The notes beneath the pieces were generated by a model. It was not told the origin of the DNA, did not search any database, and saw only the letters and a program-made list of their open reading frames with translations. A DNA stretch of 64,000 nt from Sphaerulina vaccinii (Eukaryota; Ascomycota; Dothideomycetes; Mycosphaerellales; Mycosphaerellaceae): positions 248,001 to 312,000 of the forward strand of contig JAKUDP010000001.1 of assembly GCA_022570795.1 (NCBI GenBank). Reading direction: 5' to 3'. Positions 21,857 through 32,479 of the stretch are shown piece by piece. Position 1 is the first letter of the stretch. Every line of letters begins with the position of its first letter. The translations under genes and the position numbers were made by a program.

Positions 21857-23225
21857 ATGGCTGAAGCTGCAGCCGAGCCGCAGACCGCTGCGCCTGAGCA
21901 GAAGGTCCAAGAGAGCAAGCCAGCTGAGACCAGCACCAATGGCGGCGCTGAGAAGACCAACGGCAGTGACGAGAAGAAGACTGACGACGATCACCGCCAC
22001 CCAGACAGAAAAGACCGACGAGGATCTCGTGATGAAGGCGATCGCAGAGATAATCGCGACAGACGGGACAACCGTGATCGCAGAGATGGCGGTGACCGAC
22101 GCGGAGGGGGCCGTGGACGAGGACGAGGCGGCCAGCGAGGTGGTGGCAGAGGGCGAGGCGGCAATGATCGTCGTGGTGGAGGAGGCTTTCAGAACCGGGA
22201 GCGCAACGTTCGCACAAAATATGAGCGCGAGGAAGAGAGCAACGATACTGCTGAGATGCGTCGCCAGGTCGAATTCTACTTCTCCGATTCGAACTTGCCC
22301 ATCGACAAGTATCTGCTTCAACAAACCGGAGGCCACGAGAACAAGCCCTTCCCACTCAAGAGCATTCACAGCTTCAAGCGTATGCGTCACTTCCAGCCAT
22401 TCAGCGCTCTTGTAGAGGCTGTCAAGGGTAGCGAGTTCCTCGAGGTCAATGACAAGGACGAGGTGTATCGCAAGGTTCCACTGGACGAGAAATATGGCAC
22501 CGACCCTGAGGCCAACAACGAGTTGCTCACTAGCGATAGTATCAAGCGCAGCATCTACGTCAAGGGCTTTGGTGAGGAGCAGGAGAAGTCTGCATTCGAG
22601 ATTGAGGAGTGAGTATTGCGCTTCTTCCCAGAATGCGACTATTGCTAACTTTCCAAGGTTCTTTCAACCTTATGGCGCGCGTAGTGTGCGCCTTCGCCGC
22701 CAGCAAAACGGCACATTCAAGGGCTCCGTCTTCGTCGAATTCGAAGATGAAGATGCTGCCAAGCAGTTTCTCGAGATGGAGGACAAGCCAAAGTTCAACG
22801 ACCAGGAGTTGACCGTCAAGAGCAAGAAAGACTACATTGATGAGAAGTCCCAAGGTATCCTCGACGGCACTGTTAAGCCCAGATCTCCAACTCGCTCCGG
22901 CTTCGGTCGTGGTGGTGGTCGCAACGGCGGCGACTTCAAGCGCAAGCGCGAGTACGATGATGATGCCGATGAGGATGTCCAGGACCGCGACAACTGGCGC
23001 GATCGCCGCGACAAGTTCCAGAAGGACGGCCGAGGACGAGGACGCGGTCGTGGTCGCGGCAATGACCGACGTGGAGGACGTGATGCCTCTCGCTCAGTCA
23101 GCCGAAGCCACAGCCGCAGCCCTTACCGCGAGGAGAAGAAGGAGCAAGCCGAAGAGGCCAAGCCAGAGGAGACCAAGAAGGAGACTGAGACTGAAGTCAA
23201 GGAGGCTGAGAAGACCGAGGCATAG
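21857..23225 (+). CDS. La protein (La motif plus RRM), RNA chaperone for Pol III transcripts
   Basis: Exons 21857-22608 and 22658-23225 encode 439 residues. Residues 1-125 are Arg/Gly/Asp-rich (RGG-type). The La motif follows (RRQVEFYFSDSNLPIDKYLL ... FKRM). Then comes an RRM split by the intron (SIYVKGF ... FQPYGA..VRLRR ... KGSVFVEFED) and an RG-rich, acidic C-terminus. La binds UUU-OH ends of pre-tRNAs and other Pol III RNAs in the nucleus and helps their folding. The stop TAG at 23223-23225 is followed in frame by 123 open codons of coding character; see the separate entry. Confidence 0.9.
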
Positions 23226-23597
23226 GAAGCCCCGATCGATCCAACTCCTCTGACTACAGACAAAGTCAATGGCACCAAGCGCAAATCTCGCGACGACGAT
23301 GAGGACCAAGACGCAGAGAAGAGCAAGAAGGTCAAGTTCGCGGATAAGATCAACCACGACGAGCTTGTTGCTGCTAAGAGGGCCAAGGCAGCTAACATAC
23401 TCGCGAAGCTCAACAAGATTGTGCCGAACAAGATCGCCGAGAGTGCAGGGGCTGTCAGAGATAAGACTGCAGAAGTTGCCAACAAGCTAGTGACCGAGGG
23501 CGACAAAGAGGTCACGACCGAGAAAGTCGCTAAGGTCGATGAGAAGGTCATGGCCGAGAATGCCGTCGAGATCGTCGACAAGGTCACTTCTGATTGA
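23226..23597 (+). other. In-frame open extension after the La TAG stop
   Basis: Directly after TAG the same frame runs open for 123 codons to TGA at 23595-23597. It is rich in Lys, Ala, Glu, Asp and Val, with an NLS-like stretch (KRKSRDDDEDQDAEKSKK and KKVKF) and amphipathic KxxEVANK-type helices. Codon choice (AAG, GAG, GCC, GTC) matches the La exons. It has no early ATG, so it cannot be a separate gene. It may be a translated extension by stop readthrough, an exon joined by removing a short intron, or a tail cut off by a recent nonsense mutation. Confidence 0.7.
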
Positions 23598-23904
23598 GCA
23601 TTACAAGGCGTTTTGGCGTGAAAAGGCGTATGGTACGACACAAAAGTCAACAGGGGTGGCGTTCACTCTGCTGCTGCCATTTCAGCAGCTAAAGTCTTTT
23701 GCGACTTGTATACTACTATCTCTTGCAAACGGCTGCATATAGTTTAGCAGATATACACTGCATTCATGATGATTACTCTTCAAGTGAAATCAATTTTCTT
23801 CCCTTATCACACGTGCTCCTGCCCCGTCGAGGCTCGCAAAATCATCACCAACTCGCCCAACTCGCTATCGTCACAAGCAATCATCACCACAAGTCACTGA
23901 TCGC

Positions 23905-24243
23905 TCAGCCCAGACAACATAACAGCGGCAAACAAGTCAACCCTGCTGCTCCTAACCATACATATGCTTTTCCTTCTTTCTTCAATTTGCCTTCCTCGAA
24001 GCGTTGATGTTGTTGTTGTCCCTCTGCTGTCGTTGTGTTCATGGGTATTTCGATGTCTTCTTCCCGTTTTGTGGGTAGTGGTTCTTGTTGCTGTGTCTTC
24101 GTAATTTTGATCTTGATTTGAAGGAGAGACCCATTGTAATTGCTGTTGTGAGAGTGTTGTTGAGTTGTGTATGTGGCTTGTATTGCTCTATGGCTTGAAT
24201 CGTGCTGTTGGATGTCGCTGGGATTTTTGCTTGAAAGAGTCAA
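23905..24243 (-). CDS. Weak candidate, 112-residue hypothetical protein
   Basis: A Gln/His/Thr-rich frame ending in a hydrophobic tail YVWLGAAGLTCLPLLCCLG, which could anchor a small protein in a membrane. No homologue recognised. The rest of 23598-24957 holds no supported gene. Confidence 0.22.
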   Translation of the reverse strand: MTLSSKNPSDIQQHDSSHRAIQATYTTQQHSHNSNYNGSLLQIKIKITKTQQQEPLPTKREEDIEIPMNTTTAEGQQQHQRFEEGKLKKEGKAYVWLGAAGLTCLPLLCCLG

Positions 24244-24957
24244 GTTACTCCAATAGCTACCGACATGGGTCAGTCAAGATATACATAGTGGATGCCTGCT
24301 TCTATGAAGGTAGCTTTTGATAGACAATGCCTCATGAATGCACAGCCTTCCACCTCGACCCCAGGTACAGCCACGATGTCACTGCCAGATCCGTCGGATC
24401 CTTCCAGTGGCGAATAGAGATGCGAACGCACAACCTATGTTCGTTTTATGTCTACCTTTCGGGCCTTTTCTTGTGAGAAAGCATTCATTGCTGTGCACGA
24501 ATATCGTATTCGCATTGATAACCACAAACAGACGGAAGTGCAGAAGAGGGAGGAACGAGAGCCAAGGAGCTACTAGCCACTCAACGATGTGCGAGAACTG
24601 CCAAGAAGAGATCGGCGTGGTCTGCTATTCGTTTAGTGGATATATATATATGTGCGACAGTAGCACTTACAAGTGAACAGTAAGTCGAGCACCGGGTGCT
24701 GATGAGCGAGGGTAAGCGTGAACGATTCGCGACCTAAAGACTTACTTTCGACTGCACTCAAATGCTTCCAAGTGTCAACCCATCAAAAATCCACCCCTTC
24801 GTTGGTCTCTGACAGTCATCTCCGAGTGCGCAACACAATCTGGTACGCCACAACAGCGCAGTGCGTACACATACGCGGAGAGTGTTCATCAAACAAGACC
24901 TTCACACGTCTGGCTGCTCTCCTCGAGCCACCTTGTCTGCTCCTTGACAACATTCGC

Positions 24958-26391
24958 TCAGCGTTTCCGGTCTGGAACATAGTCAGGGTACTTCTTCTTC
25001 ACTTCGGCCGTGATGGTATCCTTCTCCTCTTGTGTGAGTTTGGGCAAAGCCCAAATATCCTTTCGAAGCTTCCGAGCCTCGTTCGGAGGCACTGTAGCTC
25101 GACCTCCTCCCAGGACACGACCACCTCCAATGAACCCACCTGGCGGACCGTCAAGATCAATGAATCCACCTGGCGGGCCGTTAAGGACGGCATTGATCTG
25201 ATCGCTCATTGCCTGTGCTTGATACTTGGTCTCTCCGAATGGTAAAGAAGATGAGCCACCACGGTGCCAGACCTTGGAAGCTGGGCCAGTTTCGAAGAAC
25301 GTGTTGAGCCGGAACTGCCGTGCTAAGGCTTTGCCCTCGCGGTCGCGTTTCGTGACAATCTGTAACGTAGGTGGGTTGTTCCGAGAGACGGTTCCGCCGC
25401 GTCCTGGTTGATCAGGAAATGGTCTACCACGTCGATAGGCCGACGACTTGTGAGCTTTTGCAGGCTTGATCGGCATGCGGCCGGAGTTTGAGGGCAGTTC
25501 AGCATCGATCAGTCTTTCGAGCTTCCGCAGATCCTCGACTATCTCTTCTGAAAGCTGATCATCCCACGAAACACTCCAGAGAATTCGCTTCACCTTTCGT
25601 AGAGTCCTAGCTGCATCTTGCGCTCCTGACAGAGAGCTGCGGAGAGCCTGCACCAGCTTTCTGCCAGCAACATCATTGTTGTTGCCTGGCATGTGATAGA
25701 AGAACACCTCCTCAAGTCTTTCGAGCACATGGAGTTCGGCGAAGACTTCGATTGACTGCAGAGCGCTACCGCTGAGTACAGTCAACGTGCGAATGGCGCA
25801 CAAACGAGGCGGGCTCAGGGTCAGGAATCGGAAGATGTTGTGCTCGCCGAAGACAGTGAGCATGATGTTGTTCTGATCGTAAAAGATACCAGCAGCATCC
25901 TTCCTGATTTCGCGACAAGTAGACAGCAGACTGAGCACACTCGCACTCTGTTCGGACCCGGTATCGGGGCGAAGGTGAAGGAAGTGCACTCCGTTCCTGG
26001 GATGCTTTACTGTCGTTGATGCCACTGTAAAGACGTATTCGTAAATCCGATTCTTCACCTCCGGAGGCAGGGAGAGCAATTTGCACGATGTGGCAGATTC
26101 TGCCGCTGCCAGATCAAGACGGCTGATGGCCACCGTGGGAGCTTGGTGGGCGGTCTTTGGAGAAGCATGACGAACTGCCTGTGGTGGTAGCTCGAGGAGC
26201 CACCTTATTCTGGCTGCGGACTGAGAGGCTGAAGTGATCTCGGGTCCTTCTGATGTCGCAGGTTCGATAGTGCCGATGCTGTTGTTCTCTGGCGGAGCTT
26301 GGCTGGCGGGTTGCTGAGTAGAGGAAGTCATTGCTGGTAACGTGTGCGATTTCTTCGCCTCGATGGTATCCTTTGAGGTGTTGTTACCCAT
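24958..26391 (-). CDS. 2EXR/F-box-like domain protein with N-myristoylation-type start
   Basis: Started at the second Met (26391) the protein is 477 residues and begins MGNNTSKD, which has Gly2 and Ser6 as N-myristoyltransferase substrates require. A Met five codons upstream (26406) would destroy this. The core, about residues 105-270, has LLSLPPEVKNRIYEYVF and LLSTCREIRKDAAGIFYDQN, the 2EXR/F-box-like pattern widespread in Pezizomycotina. The C-terminus has a short repeat (two copies of GPPGGFI plus GGGR) and a charged helix. Function unknown. Confidence 0.7.
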   Translation of the reverse strand: MGNNTSKDTIEAKKSHTLPAMTSSTQQPASQAPPENNSIGTIEPATSEGPEITSASQSAARIRWLLELPPQAVRHASPKTAHQAPTVAISRLDLAAAESATSCKLLSLPPEVKNRIYEYVFTVASTTVKHPRNGVHFLHLRPDTGSEQSASVLSLLSTCREIRKDAAGIFYDQNNIMLTVFGEHNIFRFLTLSPPRLCAIRTLTVLSGSALQSIEVFAELHVLERLEEVFFYHMPGNNNDVAGRKLVQALRSSLSGAQDAARTLRKVKRILWSVSWDDQLSEEIVEDLRKLERLIDAELPSNSGRMPIKPAKAHKSSAYRRGRPFPDQPGRGGTVSRNNPPTLQIVTKRDREGKALARQFRLNTFFETGPASKVWHRGGSSSLPFGETKYQAQAMSDQINAVLNGPPGGFIDLDGPPGGFIGGGRVLGGGRATVPPNEARKLRKDIWALPKLTQEEKDTITAEVKKKYPDYVPDRKR

Positions 26392-26406
26392 GATGGTCTC
26401 GTGCAA

Positions 26407-27320
26407 TGATGGGAAGAAGAGGCAGGCTAGTTGTTGCTGATCGAGGCATTATAATGCCTCGCATCAGAGCAAGTGAATCATGCTCATACACGCCGCCTGC
26501 ACTACATGTCTTGGATATTCATCTGCTCAGCTAGGCATCAGTGTGCTTTCATCTCCTAGGTCAATGAGAGCCTGTAGACGTGACTGGCCACAGTCAGTAC
26601 GCCAGGCGTTGTTTTTGCCCGTGTCATTGTGTCAGATATGTGAAGAGCCTATGATGAGTCCTCGTCCTGTTGAGTGGCACTGATCTGGTACGGTCGATAA
26701 GAGTCCTATGAATGTACGGTCGCCAGAGCCAACATTCACGCTCGGCTCATAGTCTTGCTTGAGCATACGTATCATCACTGCTTTCCGTGTGGTCGTTCGC
26801 TCTGCTGTCAGGAAGTCGTGGCGCGCGTAGCTTCCTCATCTTGCTGTAGCTTCCTCATCTTGTAAACGTCGATGCACCTCACCTCTTCCGCTCTCCTCCG
26901 ACTCAAGACTTACACAACAGCACTCGCGTGATATGTTGTACCCAGCGGCTTCTTGCATTCGTAAGTCGAACATGGCGTTTGGAAGAGGATCTCAGATCGT
27001 CGCAGGAACATCTTCACTTCTTCAGGGACAGACAAGGAGAGACAGCCAAGAACGATATTCCAGGGATGAGGAAAGCCAATTTCATCTCCTCCACGCTATG
27101 CCGCGAATCATCCAATGAAGAGTCGTCTTCGGCCCTACGCTACCGTGGCAGGCAGGATGGCGTACAACCAGATCTGGGCAAGGTGGGCGCGAGCAATTGG
27201 GGACGCTACTTTGCCTCTACCAACAATTTGTTGGTGAGAATTGTCTCCTTTGAACGATCCTTCCTATGTCCTATACCACTGCCTCACGATAACAGGCAGC
27301 AACAGCGCGTGTTCGCGATC
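26407..27320. other. Intergenic / 5' flank of the glycosyltransferase
   Basis: The glycosyltransferase frame is open upstream to 26928, but the added residues lack any domain. I see no separate gene in this 900-base stretch. Confidence 0.35.
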
Positions 27321-28658
27321 ATGGCGCCTCTTGTGCGGAATATTTGCTTCTTGATAGGGGCGGTCATCATACTCGCGGTCCTGTACTCTTCCACATCAAT
27401 ATCAGGAGCGACGACGAGATGGACAAACCCAGCCCTTGGAGGTATCTCAGAACTGCGCCAGAAATTTGGTGACCTCCTCCCAGTATCGTCTGTTGACCCG
27501 GTGGTGTCAGGGGCATCCGCAGCCAATCCTCCCAGCGCCGCGCTCGGAGTGCCAGACGATAGCATCAAGAGCGATGGCGACAAGAAGGTCGACGAAAGCG
27601 TGAAGCCCGCAGACAAGAGCGGTGACGATAAGAAGAAGGAAGAAGAGGAGAAGAATGGTATGGAAAAGGCACTGGAGGACGCCAAAGCAACCAAGACGGA
27701 GTTCAATGAGGTGAAATACCCCTTCCAGAACGACCTGAACGAGTATGCTATGCCCAAGTACAACGCACGCGATTTGCGACGATACATGCCTGTGAACTGG
27801 CAAGGACCTGGACGACACGCCTTCTGCACATACTACTCCACGCGGAATGCCACTCTTCAAGATCCATACTTTCTGGCCGCTCTCTCCCTGACCTATCGAC
27901 TCCTATGGGACCCGAAGTCCAAGTCAGAGAAGTACCCTCTGGTAATCTTCGTGGCGCCACACACGCCAGACGAGCATCGACATGTCCTGGAAGCGGCGGG
28001 CGCGATTGTGCGCGAGCTGGACCTGATCGAGTACCACCCAGACAAGGCCACCTTCTCGCGCTGGAAAGATCTCTTCTCTAAGATCAACATGTGGCGCCAA
28101 ACAGACTTCGAACTGCTCGCCTTCCTCGACCTTGACGCGTTCCCAGTTCAGAATATCGATGGCATCTTCCACATTGCAGACAGACAAAGATGTAAACCAG
28201 AACTACTGCCCAAAGAGGACAAACTACACGAGAAGGAAATCTGCGACTACGTCTTCTCAGGCACATCAGTTGGCGGTGGTTACAAGGAGATCAATGTGGG
28301 AGTCGTAGTCTTCAACCCCAACGAAGCTATGCGAAATCGCCTACTACGAGAGAGTCTGCACACAGACAAATGGGACAACTTCATGGCCGAGCAAGCTTTC
28401 CTCAGCTATGCCTTCGCTGGCGATGGACCTTTCCCCGCATCAGAAGTTGACAGAGAATGGAATGGTTTCTTCCCGCAGGATGATGAAGGGCCAAAGACTG
28501 GCAAGCTGAAGATTATACACGAGAAGCTTTGGGCCCAGAACGATCACCTGACGTGGGCGAAGACCTGGTTCTCTGGCCAGTGGAAGGCGATGTTGAAGTT
28601 ATATAATAGTAAGAAGTTCGTGCAGGAGAGAGAGAAGGCTGGCCGAAGACCTTTCTAG
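27321..28658 (+). CDS. Type II membrane glycosyltransferase, GT8/nucleotide-sugar transferase type
   Basis: A 445-residue frame. Residues 7-27 form one hydrophobic signal-anchor, followed by a Ser/Pro- then Lys/Asp-rich stem (about 30-130), the layout of a Golgi type II enzyme. The catalytic domain has the DxD-bearing motif FLDLDAFP near residue 268 and INVGVVVFNP, a glycogenin-like (GT8) pattern, with W...QW near the end. It should transfer a sugar from a nucleotide donor with a divalent metal; donor and acceptor are unknown. The Met at 27321 is preferred because it places the anchor at the N-terminus. Confidence 0.8.
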   Translation: MAPLVRNICFLIGAVIILAVLYSSTSISGATTRWTNPALGGISELRQKFGDLLPVSSVDPVVSGASAANPPSAALGVPDDSIKSDGDKKVDESVKPADKSGDDKKKEEEEKNGMEKALEDAKATKTEFNEVKYPFQNDLNEYAMPKYNARDLRRYMPVNWQGPGRHAFCTYYSTRNATLQDPYFLAALSLTYRLLWDPKSKSEKYPLVIFVAPHTPDEHRHVLEAAGAIVRELDLIEYHPDKATFSRWKDLFSKINMWRQTDFELLAFLDLDAFPVQNIDGIFHIADRQRCKPELLPKEDKLHEKEICDYVFSGTSVGGGYKEINVGVVVFNPNEAMRNRLLRESLHTDKWDNFMAEQAFLSYAFAGDGPFPASEVDREWNGFFPQDDEGPKTGKLKIIHEKLWAQNDHLTWAKTWFSGQWKAMLKLYNSKKFVQEREKAGRRPF

Positions 28659-28970
28659 ACTGTGGACTATTACCCCTTTGAGCATTTTGTCAAGCGTTCA
28701 ATTGTACACACATAATAGACGAATGAGATGTTGGACATATGGCACAACGATCAATCACCGAATTCAGAATCTCCCAACTATCTTATCATATCGTAGACAT
28801 CATCTTTGCCTAATGCTTCATGTTGCTCTCCGTTGAATGCCGTACTCATCTCGATGTCGGCCGTAAAGTTCATGCCATACCATGTTCCACTCTCGCTCAT
28901 GCCAAGCCAACCGTTCCAATGCCTGTTCTCAATTCCCATGCTTCCCAACCATATCCATCAACAACCTCGC

Positions 28971-29443
28971 TCAATACTTCGCCCTCGGAGGTGGCGCATA
29001 TGATCCTCTGTTATCATACGAATATACCTCCTCCCGATAGTATGGCTGTCGTGTTCCCGAGTAGACATCACTCGTCCTTCCTACACTCCGACTTCTCGTT
29101 CTCCTAGTACCTCCCACACTCCTAGACCTCGATCTCGCATAACCTTGTCTGGGTGGGATGTACACTTCCTCGCGCACTACCGTGCTCCTTCTACGCCTCT
29201 TGCTTCGCTGGCGTAGAGAGGGTGTTTCGAGAATGATGTACCATGAATGCAGGATTCCGGGTATCCAGCCTAAGATGCAGAGGAGAATGTTGAGGAGGAC
29301 GTGGCCGCTGCAGCCTTTACGGAGGATCACTGGAAGAGGTGGCAGGAAGACAGCGATAATGCCGAGGACTAGGCCGCCCTAATGAGGGTGTTAGTGAAGT
29401 GGACGAGGTAGGTGGGATTGATGAGGATACGCACTAGCACCAT
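28971..29443 (-). CDS. Pmp3/UPF0057-family small membrane protein with long tail
   Basis: A 9-base coding exon (MVL, 29443-29435) and exon 2 (29378-28971) join to 138 residues. The join gives MVLGGLVLGIIAVFLPPLPV, then the second helix HVLLNILLCILGWIPGILHSWYII, both diagnostic of Pmp3-like proteins that influence plasma-membrane potential and salt stress. The C-terminal half is an Arg/Ser/Tyr-rich cytoplasmic tail with two RTRSRSVG-type repeats. The tiny first exon makes this gene easy to miss or to start wrongly. Confidence 0.88.
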
Positions 29444-30539
29444 TGTGGCGGATTATGCTGCTGTCGCAAAGGGGGTGGTATTGGTAAGGTGTGATAGTGT
29501 GAAGCTGCTGCCTGGTATCGTGTTCAGTCGCTCTCACTTAACGCGTAGATGATGCTGTTTCGGTATTGAATGCTGAAGGCGAAGATGTCTTCTGCACATC
29601 ATCGAGAAGAGAAATTTATGAAACGACAAGGTCAGTGGGCTCGGACTCTTCTTTTGAACAGATCCTTCTGGTGCACAGCCTGCGTACTATTGCTCACTTA
29701 CACATGGATACACTGCATACCGATCAACGTCATTTCTACTTGGCGAAGAAGAGACGCGTGCTTCATCCTTGTAAGCGTGATCAGTGGGGTCAACTTGAGG
29801 CCGCCCTACTCCGGTCAGACTGTACCACTCTTGATGATATGCGCTGGAGGTCGTGCAGAGAAGCAAGAAAGATGGTGTTTCTGGTTCGGTTTTCTACGCC
29901 CCGAGCCACTGACTGGTGGCACAACATCTCGAGGTAAGCTGAAGCGACAATATACCAGATCGGGCCCGAAATATGCGAAGGCAGTACGATGGCATGATCT
30001 ATGAGCAATAAGCAATGAGCAATGCCTTCTGCTCCTCAGTACTGCTCAGCCCCATGCGGCCTTGCCTGCTGCCCTTTGACCCTTCGACGACTTCGATGAG
30101 ACATTGCTTCTTGTCGATGAACGCGAGAGGATGAAACCTATGAAGGAGAAATGAGAACTACGCACGATGTCATAAGTTGACAGAAACCTGAACGCGCCAT
30201 GCTCCCAAAGGCTCTCGTCACAATGTATTCTGCGCTATCTCGAGATCTCGACGCCGTGGAATGTGTATAGCCACACAGAGAACCCTCGAGAGCATAGCAT
30301 GATGGCAACTTGCCGATGAACAACGGGAAAAAAGACATGTAGTGAGAGAGGGTGCAGCAGAGAAGCATTGTCAATGCTATATGCTGCGCCTTAATGGCCC
30401 ATGTGGCGCGCCCTCGCTTTGCGCTTGCCCCTCCCTTCCGTAAGGCTAAAACCTGTTGGTATGGTAGTCGTGATGCAGTGCTCAGTCAGTCATGCTGGAG
30501 CTGAGAAGAGCGTCTGAGACACTTGGAAGTGCTCTACCA
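29444..30539. other. Intergenic, nothing recognised
   Basis: About 1.1 kb with short chance frames only. No RNA gene, repeat or regulatory motif is claimed. Confidence 0.3.
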
Positions 30540-30943
30540 TTACACCTCATCGTCATCGTCATCCTCCTCGACGGCCCCGATCTTAGACTTCTTGGTGGAA
30601 GGTCCCTCGCCTGCATCCTTCTTGCCGCACTTGGTGTTCTCATCCTTGGGTGGAGCACCCTCAGCACCACCCTTGCGTAGAGCCTTGAAGTAGTGCTCGA
30701 CAGAATTGATGGAGCAGCCTAGTTGTTCAATTAGCTATGCACGCAGCCTATCCAATCAGAATTTATATGCTCACCATCTCCTATGGCCTCGGCGATCTTC
30801 TCCTTTTGCTCTGGTATTGGACGGACTTCGCAGATTTTAATGATCGCGGCATTGGCCAAGAAGGAGTATTAGTAGGAGTCAGGCATACGAGGAGATATCG
30901 TACTTACCTTGGCCTTAGTGGCCTCGTTCCACTTGACAGGCAT
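30540..30943 (-). CDS. Small SANT/Myb-like protein, about 101 residues, with abnormal first intron
   Basis: Exon 1 (30943-30908) reads MPVKWNEATKAK up to a perfect GTAAGT donor. Exon 3 (30718-30540) follows a clean intron 30719-30774. Exon 2 must start at about 30865 to keep the expected helix FLANAAIIKICEV before RPIPEQKEKIAEAIGDG. Together this fits the ascomycete class of small proteins with a W-x-aromatic/helix-turn-helix SANT-like region and an acidic Lys-rich tail. No AG dinucleotide exists between the donor and 30810 or so, so the exon 2 boundary is abnormal: it would be a GT-AC intron ending TACTAATAC. The only AG in reach (CTGCGAAG) would delete the helix. Confidence 0.6.
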
Positions 30944-31306
30944 GGTGAGGTGGGCGATGGTGTGAAGGTGGAAGTGTACGTGGGTTGTGAGTGCAAAGCT
31001 GATGTCGCTTACAGGTTCGGGCGAGAAAGAAGTGATGATAGTCGAATGTGGCCATGCATATATGGCAACAGCTGATGTTTGCTAACAGCGAGAATTGGTC
31101 GGAATTTTGCACTGTTTCCAGGCCATACTCGAAGACTGGGCCAGAGCAATAGATTTCAGGTCCGAGTCAGAGAAGGATTATCTGTTGCCCTTGCACGATG
31201 TCAGCATACATATACCGCAGGCTGGGAACAGAGTAGTGCCTCACATTTGTCCACGCATCCCAAGCCTTCAATCACGAACACAGCTCAGCGTCACGTCTCA
31301 CCATCT

Positions 31307-31990
31307 TCAACCATCAAGGTCCCAAAGACTCACCTTATCACCACCTACATACTCCTCCGTATACTCAGGACTTTCCCTCCCCACGTCACTCATCATAGCC
31401 ATTTCCAACCACTTTGCATAATTCCCATCGCCTACACTCCCAGCTACAACAGCTTTACCTACGCCTCTCACGCCTTCCAGCAGCTTCAAGACTGTGAAGT
31501 CGCATGTCCCATACGAAGGCTGAAAGACCTCAATCTCAAGAAACTCTAATCCTGTGAAACACTCCGTTGCTTGCTGCTTGGTCCATCTATTATCAATATC
31601 CAATCTCACATGAAAGAAAAATCTCCTAATCATCTTCGCGACACGAGGGTAAACCACAGGTGGTAAAGTATCTTTCACATTCGGCAGCTTGAAGAGTAGG
31701 AAACTCGGCAATGTTGTCAAGAGATTCGAATGTGCCATGAACATGTTCTCTCCGTAGAGTATCGGACCTGCTTCTGCGTGGATTTGCTTGCATGTTTGGA
31801 GCAGGTTTGCGCAGATTCGGCTCTTGCGCTCGTGTGGTGGGATGCGGATGTCTTGGATTAGGAGGAGTTCGTAGATGGCGTTGCGAAGCTCAGAGGGGAG
31901 GGAGAGGAGACGGCTGGAGGACTGGTCTGCCATGCTACTGGTGGAGGAGACGACATCTAGAGAGGACTGGTTGCGTACGAGGACGATCAT
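31307..31990 (-). CDS. 2EXR/F-box-like domain protein
   Basis: A 227-residue single exon. Residues about 22-90 carry SSRLLSLPSELRNAIYELLL, then LLQTCKQIHAEAGPILYGEN, the same pattern as in the gene at 24958-26391 and in many expanded fungal families. The rest is strand-rich with no catalytic motif. It may adapt substrates to an SCF ligase, but that is unproven for this family. The two family members here are not close copies. Confidence 0.75.
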   Translation of the reverse strand: MIVLVRNQSSLDVVSSTSSMADQSSSRLLSLPSELRNAIYELLLIQDIRIPPHERKSRICANLLQTCKQIHAEAGPILYGENMFMAHSNLLTTLPSFLLFKLPNVKDTLPPVVYPRVAKMIRRFFFHVRLDIDNRWTKQQATECFTGLEFLEIEVFQPSYGTCDFTVLKLLEGVRGVGKAVVAGSVGDGNYAKWLEMAMMSDVGRESPEYTEEYVGGDKVSLWDLDG

Positions 31991-32479
31991 GATGGTAGCT
32001 GTGGAAGAAGAGTGTAGTAGTTTGAACAGATCATTGGCGAGAGTTGAGAATATGGTCGCGTGCGATAAGCTGTCTCAGTAGCGTTTCATAAGATTGACAT
32101 GATTCTGATAAGCTCAAGGAGCTTACTCGGGCAATAGGAGCTGGAGCGGAAAGGTAGCGTGGGGAAGTACATTTGGAGGTCGATAGTGAGCTATCGAATG
32201 TGGTGACGAGTAGGCGTAACGCTCAGGTCGCCGAGACGAAGACTTGGGGCCTCGTCTCGAGGCGAATAGAGAGATAGATATGAGTATGTGAGTGAGGATA
32301 ATAGACTCATGCGGTCGTGGGAATGTCAGTGCTGTGCTGGTAATCATCTGTTGATTGAATCTCTGTCGTCTATTACTGTATGCCAACTTTTGTTGCCTCT
32401 TGTACATCACTCATTACCATCATCAAAACACTCATATGTGCAAGTTTCTCGATATTCAATCGTACAATCCAGTATCGTG
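31991..32479. other. Intergenic, nothing recognised
   Basis: A 490-base gap with no supported gene. It holds the upstream flank of the 2EXR gene and the 3' end of the Zn2Cys6 gene. Confidence 0.3.

Noticed and set aside
23123..23650. 175-residue frame antisense to the La 3' end
   Set aside because: It is the complement of the Lys/Glu-rich La extension; no domain and no splice logic. The plus-strand frame has the coding character.
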